Assembly (NCBI GenBank): GCA_022410635.1
Contig: JAJVDF010000507.1
Span: 413,006-477,005, forward strand
Direction of reading: 5' to 3'
Origin: Tretioscincus oriximinensis
Lineage: Eukaryota > Chordata > Lepidosauria > Squamata > Gymnophthalmidae
DNA: 64,000 bases
A program made the translations under genes and the position numbers. Shown in pieces: positions 10,770 through 20,284 of this stretch. Positions within the stretch are counted from its first letter, which is position 1, and each line of letters starts with the position of its first letter. The notes beneath the pieces were generated by a model. That model searched no databases. It was not told where the DNA came from and worked only from the letters and a program-made list of their open reading frames with translations.

Positions 10770-11725
10770 AATCAAGATTTAATAGATCTGAGCACTAGAT
10801 TGGAAGAAACTTTTATTAAGGGAACACGAGATATGAAAGGGATGGGAGGGACACTATATAAGATAATAATGGATTACTTATATGATAATATCACAACCTG
10901 GACAGATATTTGGGCTACAGACCTGGCTATATCAGAAACAGAAATGAAGAATAAATGGGAAAAGATACAGAGAATTAAGAATACCAGGCTTAAAGAACTA
11001 CAACTAAAGATTACTAGTAGGTGGTATAGGACCCCAAGCTTCTTGGCACATGTGAGCCAAAATGTTAGTCCACTTTGTTGGCATGGGTGCGGGGCTAGGG
11101 CAATTTATATACATCAATTATGGGAATGTCCCATAATTAGTAGCTTTTGGAATTCTATATGGAATCACATAAATATTATGGGATACACTATAAGAGTCAC
11201 AAAAGAACTTGCCATGTTTCAAATTCATCAAGGAACTATTAATGAGGACAAATACCTTGTCGATCAGATGGTTACGGCTGCTCAAGCAGTCATAACTCTT
11301 GGTTGGAAAGATGTGTCTAAATTACAAATTAGTAATTGGTGCCATTATTTATCAGACCAAATGATGAGAGATTTTTTGATGGAAAAGTCAGATATAAATA
11401 TCAAAATTTTTAAAAATGGATGAAAAATTGGGCCAAACTAATAATGTATTCACAGACTAACCGTTGGGATGGTCCCAAACTCTTAGCAGCTATTAAATTG
11501 ACTCTCAGGATTTAACAATATATTTAATTGATAAGTATGCTCTTCCTCTCTGCGGGTGGGTGGGATGAGAGGTGGTAAATGTAAATAAATTATAATAGAG
11601 GACAGAAATATTATGTTTAGAATTACTTTATCAAATCAATGATGTAACTGTGCCTCTCTTATTGTTTGGTATATGGCCTTGTTTTGGCTGTTAAAAAACT
11701 TAATAAAAATACATGAAAAAAAATA
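10770..11725 (+). mobile_element. L1 LINE, ORF2 C-terminus and 3' UTR
   Basis: An open frame of 207 codons (10800-11423) encodes the distal end of L1 ORF2p. It includes LKELQLKITSRWYRTP, the cysteine-rich motif SPLCWHGCGARAIYIHQLWECP, FWNSIWNHI and GWKDVSKL. The Cys-Cys...His...Cys layout is the C-terminal zinc-knuckle-like domain of vertebrate L1. About 290 bp of 3' UTR follow, ending in an A-rich tail (TTAATAAAAATACATGAAAA). The reverse transcriptase and endonuclease are missing through 5' truncation. It is the best-preserved L1 piece here. Confidence 0.85.
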
Positions 11726-11730
11726 TGAAA

Positions 11731-12880
11731 ATCTATATGAAAATCTTAGTTTATTGCATTTTTTGTGTTGATACCACCTGAAAAATCCCTAAAAAGAAAA
11801 CTTGGTAAATCAAGAAGCCATACAATGAAGCCCTGATGGATAACAAGCATCCATTTACCTCCATCCTTAAATATGGGTTCTTCCCCTTCCTTTAATGTGT
11901 ATCTAGGCACCACTTATACAATCAGAACACACTGCATATGGTACTAAATTTAGAGGAAATTGCTGTGCAATGACATAACAAATCCAGCAATGCCAGTTAG
12001 CATTTCAGGATTGAGTGATGATGGCCATCTGGGGAAAGGAGCAATTTAAGGTCAACACACATGAATGCAGGGCTCCCCCTTTTCAGCTAGAGTTGCTCTG
12101 CTGCCAAAAAGGTTGAAAGAAAAAATTGCCTTGTGTTTCTCAGCTGTAATTCATTCATGGCTTTCAGCTGATCTGTCAGATTACTTTTGTTCCAAGTGCC
12201 TGGGAAGAAAGGTAATCCAGTCTAAGGATAGCATCTACTTGGAATACAGAATGTTAATAATAAAACTTGATCTTATATTTTCTATGAAAAGTAATAAGGG
12301 AAAGAGATGGGATCTCAGTCCAGTAAAAATGAAAAATCAATAAACTATGCATTGAAGCAATATATGCTTTTTGTGATACAGAAAAATGTCAGGGTCCAAG
12401 GGCAGGAAAGAAATGCCTTTAAGATTGTCACAAAATGGCAGAAAAAGGGGAAAAAATCCTCATTGTTGGTAAGCCTTTGAAAATGTGTTGGTAACATCTT
12501 TTAGTCTGCTGTAAGAAAGAAAATAAGCTTTACCAAAATGATTTCAGATTTTGTGGTACTGTAACTTCCAACTATGACCCTTATACACATTCCCTATGAT
12601 GAAGCACCAAAGGGCTGATGCCAAAGAAGGTCGGAGAGCAAGAAATGGAGACACCACATGGCTATGTCAGTTCAATGGTAATATTCAGTCTCAAAAATGG
12701 GTTTACACAAAATGAAGTTTCAAAATTCCATAAGCAAAACAAACAGGGCTATCTCCACCCAGTAGTAAAGAAATTTTGAGAGTCTTCCTCAGGCCCCTGT
12801 TTAACCCAGGAATAAAGTAACTATATGTTAGAAGTGTCCTAGTTGGTCTTTATTGAATGCCAGTTCCACCAAGGCAGAGT
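11731..12880. other. No gene recognised
   Basis: Contains a 92-codon frame (12065-12343) without recognisable features and AT-rich flanks. I see no repeat family. Confidence 0.4.
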
Positions 12881-12884
12881 TTTA

Positions 12885-14580
12885 GAATGAGCTTAAAGAA
12901 AAATGAATAATATAAAGGAAGCCAGAAAAAAATTATACATAAATGTCACAGAATGCCAGAATAATTAGCTCATTTTTGTACAAACATTAATAATCAATGC
13001 TGGCATGGATGTGGCAACCTAACCAAGGCAAATTATAAGCATCTTATATGGGATCTTGGAAAGATTCAGGCTTTAAGAACATAAGAAGAGCCATACTGGA
13101 TCGGGCAAGAGCCCATCTAATCCAGCATTCTGTCTCATATAGAGGCCCACCAGATGCACCTGAGCAGTCTGAACAGAGGAAAACAAAATATATACCTGTT
13201 CATGTCTCCCTGCAAATGTTATTTCAGGAGTCCTGTCTGTTGCTCCATCTCGGTACCATCCTAGTACCCATTTATATCCTTGGTGTCCATAAACCTGTCT
13301 AGTCCTGTCTTGAAACTATCNACGCTGTTAGCTACCACCACCTCTTAAGGAAGTAAATTCCACAGGCCGGTGATCCTCTGGGTGAAAATATACTTTCCTT
13401 TGTTCTCACTTTTCTGCCACGAGTTTTAAGGAGTAATCTCTGGTCCTAGTGTTGTGTGAGAGAAAAAACATTTTTTCTCTATTCACCTTATCCATCCCAT
13501 GCATGATTTTGTACACTTCAATCAGATCGCCTTTNGAGGGTGAAGTGGCCCAGATGTTGCAGCCTGACCTCATAAGGGAGGTGCTCCAGACCGTTGGTCA
13601 TTCTTGTAGCTTTTTTCTGCACTTTCTCTAGTTACACAATATCCTTCTTGAGATGTGGTAACCAGAACTGAACACAATATTCCAAATGTGGCCTCACCAC
13701 AGATTTATAAAGAGGCAAAACAACATTTGCTGACTTGTTTTTGATTCCTTTCCAAATTATTCCCAACATGGAATTTGCTTTTTTGCTGCTGCTGCACACT
13801 GGGTTGACATCTTCATTGAATTGTCCACCAATACCCCAAGATCCTTTTCTTGCTCGGTCACAGAAAGCTTGCTTCCCATCAGTTGGTAGGAGTAATTGGG
13901 GTTCTTTGCCTCAATGTGCATGACTTTGCACTTGCTTCAATTGAAGTGCGTTTGCCACTTTGATGCCCACTCACCCAATTTCAATAGATCACTCTTACAA
14001 TTATTTTCAGTTTTCACTACTCTGAACAGTTTAGTGTCATCAGCGAACTTTGTGGACAAAAATAGAAAAAGAGATAAACATTATCTGCAAATCACAAATT
14101 ACTCTCATAAATAAAATGGTGTCTATCCAGGGTGATATGGAGAACAATCAATCCATATAAGAAAAATAGTAGAATACCTAATTTCATGTGCCCAAAGTGT
14201 ATGGTTAAGAGGCTAGAAAGATGCCTCTAAATGGGAAATATGGAGCTGGCATGAATATATTATAGATAAAATCATGATAGAAATAACATTAAGTAGAATA
14301 AACAACAATGGGAACCCATTAAAGATAAGAGAATGTAAAGAATCACGAGAAATCATAAAAGTTTATTTGGGACAAGTGCTACTACAAGAAGCAAAAAAAT
14401 TGAAAGCGAGATTAGCTTTTTCTCAATGAAAAAAGTGATAAATAATAATGATAATAAATTTCTACAAAGGGACCTACAAGTTTCCATCTTGGGGGAGGAT
14501 GTAATTTTAGGAGGGAGAGGATGAAAATTTAGAAGGGATATTTATGAATTGTATACATAAATGTAAATAATTGAATAAAT
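12885..14580 (+). mobile_element. L1 LINE 3' part interrupted by a CR1 copy
   Basis: Part one (12885-13070) encodes a decayed L1 ORF2 Cys motif (FCTNINNQCWHGCGNL). Part two (about 14061-14580) continues with the very end of ORF2 (GWKDASKWEIWSWHEYI, VLLQEAKKLKARLAFSQ-stop) and an A-rich 3' UTR. The minus-strand CR1 copy at 13073-14060 lies between them. In the intact copy at 10.8 kb these two motifs are only about 250 bp apart, so an insertion into one L1 copy is the simplest reading. Confidence 0.65.
13073..14060 (-). mobile_element. CR1 LINE, distal reverse transcriptase and C-terminus
   Basis: Reading the minus strand gives CR1 ORF2 order across several frameshifts: NNCKSDLLKLGEWASKW, SKCKVMHI, KDLGVLVDNSMKMSTQCAAA, GHIWNIVFSSGYHISRR, LEHLPYEVRLQHLG, RRRLRGDLIEVYKIMHGMDR, TRDHSLKLVGRKVRT. 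The 3' UTR and TTCTTATG-type end follow at 13073. It is the longest CR1 in the window (about 1 kb). The RT catalytic YADD region would lie upstream and is lost. Frameshifts and stops make it inactive. Confidence 0.88.
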
Positions 14581-15340
14581 GCCAGTCAGACCTCTTCACT
14601 CCTCTGTAATGCTACCATCATGCCAGGTGGAAGAGTTATCTGCAGACACTGCAGAGCCCTTGGAAACCTTGCCTTACCAGCTTGGGTTGCCCCAACTCAT
14701 ACTTGGCAACCCTACCCTGTGGCCCAGATAACATGGTGGGGGTCGCTGCCAGCCACACCTTCATACTTCTTCTCTCTGTAGCCACTGCTGCAGAGTGGGA
14801 AAGCCATCTGCCTATCCAACTGAGCCCTTGGGGGGACTTGCTTTGCCACCCTGCCCTGGCCCTGTAGGAAGCTGCAGGCCTTTCCGCACTGCATGGACCT
14901 GCTCCACAAGGTGCAGGCTAGGTAAGACTTGCCAAATAATGGGGCTCAAAAAGAAAGCAGGTCAGCAAGAGATAGGCAAAGTTGGGCTGCTTGAGTCTAC
15001 CTGAGTTCTTGCTGGCATACTCTGTCCGCCAAAGGCTCTGGGGCTGTTGTTTCTATGTAGCCCCTATCTCCTGTTCCAGGAGACAGAGAAAACTCCCCAA
15101 TGGCTGCCACCAGCCAAAAGCCAGGTTCACTGCTGTTGCCCCTTCCTTTATTTATTATAGCCTCTGAAACCTTTCTTCTTCCCTTTGTTCTCATTCCTAA
15201 CCTTTTCGTTTCTCTTCCCATGCCTTTCTTTTTCCCTTTCTCACTTCTAAATTTTTTTCATTCCTTTAGTCTCTTCTTTCCTCCTTCTTTCCTTCATTTT
15301 GAATTAGAAAATGTAAAAATAAATTCCCGTNGCTCGTGCC
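14581..15340. other. GC-richer block of unknown origin
   Basis: 14600-15130 is clearly more GC-rich than its surroundings, and 15150-15310 is pyrimidine-rich. Short frames occur in both directions, none with a domain. GGTTGCCCCAACTCATACTT, then GGCAACCC at 14693-14715, forms a small imperfect hairpin. It may be an uncharacterised repeat or a decayed GC island. Confidence 0.35.
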
Positions 15341-15342
15341 TC

Positions 15343-15598
15343 TCAATGATCATATGGCTCAGTGGCTAAGGAGACGGTCTTTCATCCAAGAGATTAGGTT
15401 TTGAAGCCCTGCATAAGACATGGAGAGGGGTGAGCGCCTTCTACTAGCCTGCAGCTTTAGCCAATTCAACTATTTGGTGGGGAAGATAGAATAAGGTGTA
15501 AGTCTTCACGAGAAAATTAACCCTGTAAGCCACTCTGGAAAAGAGCGGGATACAAAAACTCAATTCTTCTTCTTCNTCATCATCATCATCATCACGTT
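15343..15598 (+). mobile_element. tRNA-derived SINE with TTC/ATC-rich tail
   Basis: The 5' part has a pol III A box (TGGCTCAGTGGCTAAGGAGA, 15355-15374) and a B-box-like GGTTTTGAAGCCC. A body common to the minus-strand copies at 23650 and 24175 follows (GGTGAGCGCC, CTACTAGCCTGCAG, TGGTGGGGAAGATAGAAT). The 3' tail reads CTGTAAGCCACTCTGG with GAGCGGGATACAAAAACTCA and then TTCTTCTTC/ATCATC. Confidence 0.75.
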
Positions 15599-15721
15599 GT
15601 TAACTCCCCCTTCAGAGTAGAGAGGCATAGTAATTCCCATGCTGTTCTGCTGTTGGGGGGGGGGGGGGATACACACATATTAAAAAGTAACCACGGAGAT
15701 ACACAACCATGGTTTTTCATT
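15599..15721. repeat. Short spacer with a 15-base G run
   Basis: An uninterrupted run of about 15 G lies at 15654-15668 between the SINE and the next PLE repeat. It is a simple repeat and a likely polymorphic or error-prone site. Confidence 0.5.
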
Positions 15722-16110
15722 TTTCAAATTCAGAGAAATAGCCATATTATTCTTAGTTCAGAAAGTCCAGCAAGGGGACTTGTAACACTTGAAGACTAAC
15801 AAGAGAAAGATTATGATTTTTTGTAGATAGGTCTAGTTCTTCAGATGCTAGGAGACCAATGTCAGGAACATTTATAGGAAATTTAATGTAGGATATGACA
15901 AAGGACATGTAAATATGGTTGAGGGAATTAACTAGGTGTGAAACAGCTGAAGTGCAGAAGTTAATCCTCATAAATAGAGGGAAGTGCCTAGAGGCAAGCG
16001 ATACAGCTAGGTAAAAGTGCATCAATCAAATATGGTGTTATGATATGTATAGTTTGCCACGGAACCATTGTTTCTATTAAGTCCCTTGCTGATGGATTGA
16101 AATTTGTAGA
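15722..16110 (-). mobile_element. PLE terminal repeat, longer copy
   Basis: Starts TTCAGAGAAATAGCC and matches the repeat through AGTCCAGCAAGGGGAC and TTCTTCAGATGCTAGGAGAC, then extends into the sequence that in the 1.2-1.7 kb copy lies between coding end and repeat (AATGTCAGGAACATTTATAG). CUGAAGA is intact on the minus strand, but stem II carries mismatches (CTAGAC/ATCTAC) and GAAA is mutated. Confidence 0.6.
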
Positions 16111-16435
16111 TGTACTCTAGTCCTGCTGCTTTTTTCAAATGTTATTTCACATTATCAGGCCACATACATGCATGCATACACACATACACACACAGATACA
16201 TACAAACACACATAAAATGTAACACAAAGCAACTACACTCACATACAAAACAGTTGTTTTCCATTTTAAAAAGTTATTTCAGTTTATCAGACCAAAGACT
16301 TCTCCAGCAAAAGAAGAAAAAGTATGACAAAAGAAAGGAAATAAACCCTAAACCACCACTCTGTTAGCAGCCTTGAAAAAATGAAAGAACAGAGGGAAGA
16401 CAGAAGTGAAAATTGTTAAGATTAAAGGTGGATCA
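16111..16435. other. CA-rich stretch, no gene
   Basis: Imperfect CA-rich sequence (16165-16250) with ACACATACACACACAGATAC. No domain is recognised. Confidence 0.4.
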
Positions 16436-16439
16436 AATG

Positions 16440-17047
16440 AAAGATTGAGAAGTTACACCTCTGTTGAAAGTGGATAAAGAAGAGGTGATCAAGGGGAAAA
16501 CTGCAGGAAGAGGAGCTCTGCAAAAGGGAATTTAGAAACAAAAATGGACAAATTATTACAATTACAAGAATCCTTGGTGGGAGAGATGAAGGATATGAGC
16601 AAAGAGATTTAAAAAGCTTTGTAGAAAAGTGAGAAGGACATTTAAAAAATGGGCATGAGACAAGAGAAATTTAGAAGAAAATGAAAGTGATAACAGAAAT
16701 GGTCAAGAATCTTGAAGACTGCCAACAATGTTAGAATTTGAGACTTAACCCACCACCCCATCCAGCTTTCTGATTGTTTATCAAATAAAATTACTGTGTT
16801 GAAATAACAGTGGATGACGTGGTGAGAGCACACTGGGTTTATAGAGGGAACGTAAGATATGATGATGGCATTCACTATGAAGAAAGTTAGAGAGTTTACA
16901 AGGAACTGAAAAGGACAAAAGATATGAAATACAATAATGAAACAATCTGTGCCCTCCTTGACTTGTCACAGGAAACACTTTGAAAGAGAGCGGAAATTAG
17001 AAAAATTATGAGAATGCTGATGATCAAAGGTCATAGGTTTAGCTGGC
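16440..17047 (+). mobile_element. L1 LINE ORF1 relic
   Basis: A lysine/glutamate-rich segment near 16530 (QLQESLVGEMKDMSKEI) fits the ORF1p coiled coil. At 16940-17047 the plus strand reads TICALLDLSQETL-KRAEIRK followed by IKGHRFSWQF, the conserved end of the L1 ORF1p C-terminal domain (DLS-ETL-KR, then a basic-aromatic segment). Stops and frameshifts interrupt it. ORF1p is the L1 nucleic-acid-binding chaperone. The L2 tail at 17046-17103 ends it abruptly. Confidence 0.6.
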
Positions 17048-17103
17048 AATTTATTTATCTATTTATTTATATTTATACCCCGCCCTATACCCGAAGGGCT
17101 CAC
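17046..17103 (-). mobile_element. L2/CORE-SINE 3' tail fragment
   Basis: ATTTATTTATCTATTTATTT then ATACCCCGCCCTATACCCGA and AGGGCTCA is the reverse of the L2-type tail (GGGCGGGGTATAAA then AAATAAA). Only the tail is present. Confidence 0.7.
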
Positions 17104-17830
17104 TAATAAACCATTTTAGTGTTTATAGATGGAAAACTGCTGAAAGCATGGTATTTCAAGGAAGGAAAATACTTTGGGAATTTATTCCTCTGGAATCCTG
17201 GAGGAGTAACAACCAAAAGCACAGAGGGCAAGATGAAGAAGGTGATAAGGTGATATGAGAGTGGCAGAACCATTGCACAGTCATGAAACAAATAGGGCAA
17301 TGCAGCTGGAAGAAGAAACATTAATGGAGTGAGACCTTGCAGAAATGGATCAGCAGAAACTTATGGAAATGGAAAAACTGATAAAGAATTATAAGAAGAA
17401 AGAAGAAGATTCAAGGAGAGTGAAGACAAGATCACAAGCAAGCAGTAGAGTGGCTAGCTGTGAAAAGAACTAAGAAAATTTTGTCAAGAGGTAGATGAGA
17501 AAAGGGAAGAAGTATAAAAGAGGGGATAAATAATTAAAAGAAAAAATTTGGAAAATTGAAAGATTCCTGGGGAATAGGAAGCACGATGCAGATCCAGACA
17601 ATTAAGAGTTCAAAATTAGAGTGGGATACAATTGCTATGTCCAGGGAGAGTCTGGGCTCTAAGGGAGGCGTATTAAGGAGGATTGGAATGATACAAATGA
17701 AACACATCATGGGAATGAGAAAATACATTTATATGGGAGATATAAAATGTATTTCATTGACTGTAAATAAATTGAGCATTCCCAGTAAGAAATAAAAAGT
17801 TATGCAATTAGCAAAAAATAATAATGCAAA
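17104..17830. other. A-rich coding-like relic, probably L1-derived
   Basis: Strongly A/G-rich on the plus strand with Lys/Glu-rich broken frames (for example around 17340-17430). This is the composition of L1 sense strands, but no diagnostic motif is seen. A 79-codon frame at 17556-17795 is unassigned. Confidence 0.35.
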
Positions 17831-17834
17831 AATA

Positions 17835-18060
17835 ATGCAAAATCTAAATTCTTTTCAATTTCTCCCTCCTTTCACCCACTTTCAACACAATCCTTTTCAT
17901 TTTATTTATCTGTATTTTTAATTTAGCAACACTTTCCTCAACCGGTCTGGTTGAGTGCAGCATCAGATTATGCATCCTTCCAAAGTTTTCATCTAGTGAG
18001 GGTCTCTCCCATGGGGGTTGACTTGACCTTTTCTTGTCCAACCCAGATGCAATTTCCTCA
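17835..18060 (-). mobile_element. Possible L1 ORF1 N-terminal relic
   Basis: A 65-codon minus frame (17844-18041) begins MDKKRSSQPPWERPSLDENF and runs into a basic coiled-coil-like segment (ESVAKLKIQINKMKRIVLKV). The layout resembles the start of lizard L1 ORF1p. Evidence is compositional, and a chance frame is not excluded. Confidence 0.35.
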
Positions 18061-18289
18061 GCCTTCTTTGTGTTTTACTTTCCCAATAATACTCCCTGGT
18101 TAGTGAACTTCAACTTTACCCTATTTTTCCAAATACTTTAATTCAGAAAAAGATCAATGAAACTGATTGAGCTTTTGCGGGGCATGGCTGATCCATGTTA
18201 TTGCGTATGCTTCTTCTATCCCTCCTGGACATAATACAAACTGAGCTCCACCCTTCAGTTATGCTCCTTTTCTGCAAGAGAGGTCAGAA

Positions 18290-18962
18290 GCCATAATTCT
18301 TCAAGCTGCATTGGTTTCTGTGATACATCCATATTGGGCTGGGCCTCCTCAGGTGTAATTAACTGTGGTACATGGCATGACATCTTATCTGGTGGGCCAG
18401 GCAGCATGAGTCCAATTAGTCATCAGCTCCATCAGTTTCTCTAGAGAGGTGGAAGGTTGACGTGATTCAACTAACCAAGAATGTCATCGCTGAGACCTTC
18501 CCTGTCCTCGACTGTAACATTCAGGGCCCAGTCTTATAAGTTGTATTATAATTACCTATTCTAATTGAAGTGTCATATCTGGTAATTTGCTGTTTGGCCT
18601 CTAGTGGGTCTTCCCAGGTTTGCCTCATGGTATGCAAAAAGGCATTCCAATTAGACCACAGAAGGATATTTTACAGCAAGGATGAGGTAGCTCACTTGAC
18701 TGACACAAGAGACTGATGGCAAAAGCTACCTTTAGGTTATCAGTGGGAAAGTCTTCTGGACACAGCTGTACATATTCAGTTGCATCTCAGCAATAAGTGT
18801 CTGTAACTGGTCCATCTTTTCCTCACCAGATATCTCTTTTAGACTGGAATTGATTCACCTTGGTCTGCAATTCTGCCATCTTCAGTGGTAGCTGGGTCAC
18901 CTGATTAGACAGGGCTTGGGTCTCCAGTACTAGCAGTTGCAGCCTAATTTTTTATGTTATGG
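18290..18962 (-). mobile_element. Ty3/gypsy Gag relic
   Basis: Read on the minus strand from 18962, a coiled-coil-like stretch (LETQALSNQVTQLPLKMAEL) is followed by YVQLCPEDFPTDNLKVAFAI and SLL. The pattern F(P/S)TD--KV-FVISLL is typical of the Ty3/gypsy Gag capsid region of vertebrate chromoviruses and their domesticated relatives. The frame then breaks repeatedly. No LTR was found next to it. Confidence 0.5.
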
Positions 18963-18980
18963 TAGCTGATAATCTATCTT

Positions 18981-19120
18981 GTTTCACACAAAAGGATAAC
19001 TAGGAAATACAAGGTAAGCTGAAATGGTCTTTAATTCTGCTATAGATCATTAGTACTATAGCAGAATTAAAGACCATTTCAGCTTACCTTGTATTTCCTA
19101 GTTATCCTTGTGTGTGAAAC
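18981..19120. repeat. Near-perfect palindrome: 65-bp arms, 10-bp loop
   Basis: 18981-19045 (from GTTTCACACAAAAGGATAAC to TCTGCTATAG) is the reverse complement of 19056-19120 with a single mismatch near the outer end. The spacer is ATCATTAGTA. Such identity implies a very recent fold-back duplication, a fold-back transposon, or a library/assembly artefact. No coding or terminator role is suggested. Confidence 0.9.
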
Positions 19121-19560
19121 AAATGATCCCTGAAGAACTAGCAACACAACTGAGGAAAGCGTGAATTCTTTTCCATTGTTTCTGAGACTACACATGAAAT
19201 TATGTTTCTGAAACCTTCAGAAAGCACTTTACAGGATTTCGGTAACTATGATTTAATAATGCATCACATCCTCTGTATAATAAAACAGTCACCTGAAAGT
19301 TCTTTAATATCTAACTTGGAAAAAGGAAAATAAATGTTAAAAATAGTCATTGTCTATCATGTTTCTGCCTCAGCTTTTGTGGAATTCCTTTTGAAGTGCT
19401 AAACAAAAATTGACTATACTAAAGCAATTGTCCTTATAAATTTAACCCTAACTCTTTCAAACTATGAATGAATGAACATGATGAATGAACAATGGTCAAT
19501 GAAATCTAAGATCACTAGATCTTTGTAAACTTTCATGCCAAATGGCATATGATGAAACAC
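19121..19560. other. No gene recognised
   Basis: AT-rich sequence with no repeat or domain seen. Confidence 0.4.
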
Positions 19561-19565
19561 ATTTA

Positions 19566-19838
19566 TAGACTGATAAGTCCAGCAAAGGGGCTAGTATCAC
19601 TTTGAGACTAACAGGAGAAAGGTGGGTGGCATAAGCTTTCGTAGACATGTCTACTTCTTCAGATGCTGAGGGACTAATGTCAGGGTCAGGTAGCAGGTAA
19701 TTAGTCCCTCAGCATCTGAAAAACTAGACGTGTCTACGAAAACTTATGCCACCCACTTTTCTCCTGTTAGTCTCAAAGTGCTACTAGCCCCTTTGCTGGA
19801 TTTTCTACTGGACTAACACAGCTGTTTCTCTGAAATAA
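19566..19838. mobile_element. Two PLE terminal repeats in inverted (head-to-head) arrangement
   Basis: The left copy (19572-19681) reads AAGTCCAGCAAAGGGGCTAG (one base changed), GGTGGGTGGCATAAGCTTTC, GTAGACATGTCTACTTCTTC. The right copy (19697-19838) is its reverse complement, ending GCTGTTTCTCTGAAATA. They are separated by about 15 bp (GTCAGGGTCAGGTAGCAGGT). Penelope-like insertions are known for partial tandem and inverted terminal repeats, so this may be the original insertion structure. Confidence 0.7.
19629..19666 (-). ncRNA. Hammerhead-ribozyme-like core in PLE terminal repeat
   Basis: Read 5' to 3' on the minus strand from 19666: GCAT (stem I strand), CTGAAGA (matches CUGANGA), one extra A, GTAGAC-AT-GTCTAC (six perfect pairs, stem II), GAAA, GCTT, then ATGC pairing with the opening GCAT. 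This is the order of a hammerhead, with a minimal stem III. Departures from the canonical fold are the extra A before stem II and the almost absent stem III. Self-cleavage is therefore uncertain. Hammerheads are known in Penelope-like terminal repeats, and the repeat is linked to a PLE coding end at 1.2-1.7 kb. Confidence 0.45.
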
Positions 19839-19904
19839 ACTAATAAGTTACATTTTGAGGCATTAGCTTATGTCATTACTTTTTCTTTTTTTAATGTTTT
19901 TAAG

Positions 19905-20125
19905 AAGATCTGTTTTTATTCACCCAAAGGGACTCAAAGCGGCTTTGTTTTCACCTAAAGGCTTACATTTTATATTCCCCATTACATCAAGATGATGGGA
20001 CCTTTCATTTGACTAGCTTGGCTGAAGCTAAGGCCAGTAGAGGTTGCTCGCCATGCTAGACACATGACATCTCTGTGGAAAGGCCTCTTCTTAACCTCTG
20101 CACCACTGTGCCACTTTAGTAATAG
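19905..20125 (-). mobile_element. tRNA-derived SINE copy
   Basis: Starts near the 3' tail (TTCACCCAAAGGGACTCAAA then GCGGC, AAGGCTTACATTTTATATTC) and ends AACCTCTGCACCACTGTGCC ACTTT. Reverse-complemented, that end gives a tRNA-like A box (GGCACAGTGGTGCAG). The body matches the copies at 23.65 and 24.18 kb. Confidence 0.7.
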
Positions 20126-20284
20126 CCTCTATCGTATATAAAATCTGTGGTGTCCTATTCACTGTTGGCTCATTTGCTGCCAGCCTATCATGAAGGCTAA
20201 CAGTTGGCTAATTGTGTGGTCTGAAAATGTGCAGGTGTGAATTGCACAACTTTCAATGAGGGATTACCCTCATTTGTTTAAGAG
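20126..20284. other. Spacer, no feature recognised
   Basis: Short unique-looking sequence between a SINE and an L2 tail. Confidence 0.4.

Noticed and set aside
18981..19120. Transcription terminator hairpin
   Set aside because: This is eukaryotic DNA with no adjacent gene; a 65-bp palindrome is better explained as fold-back duplication.
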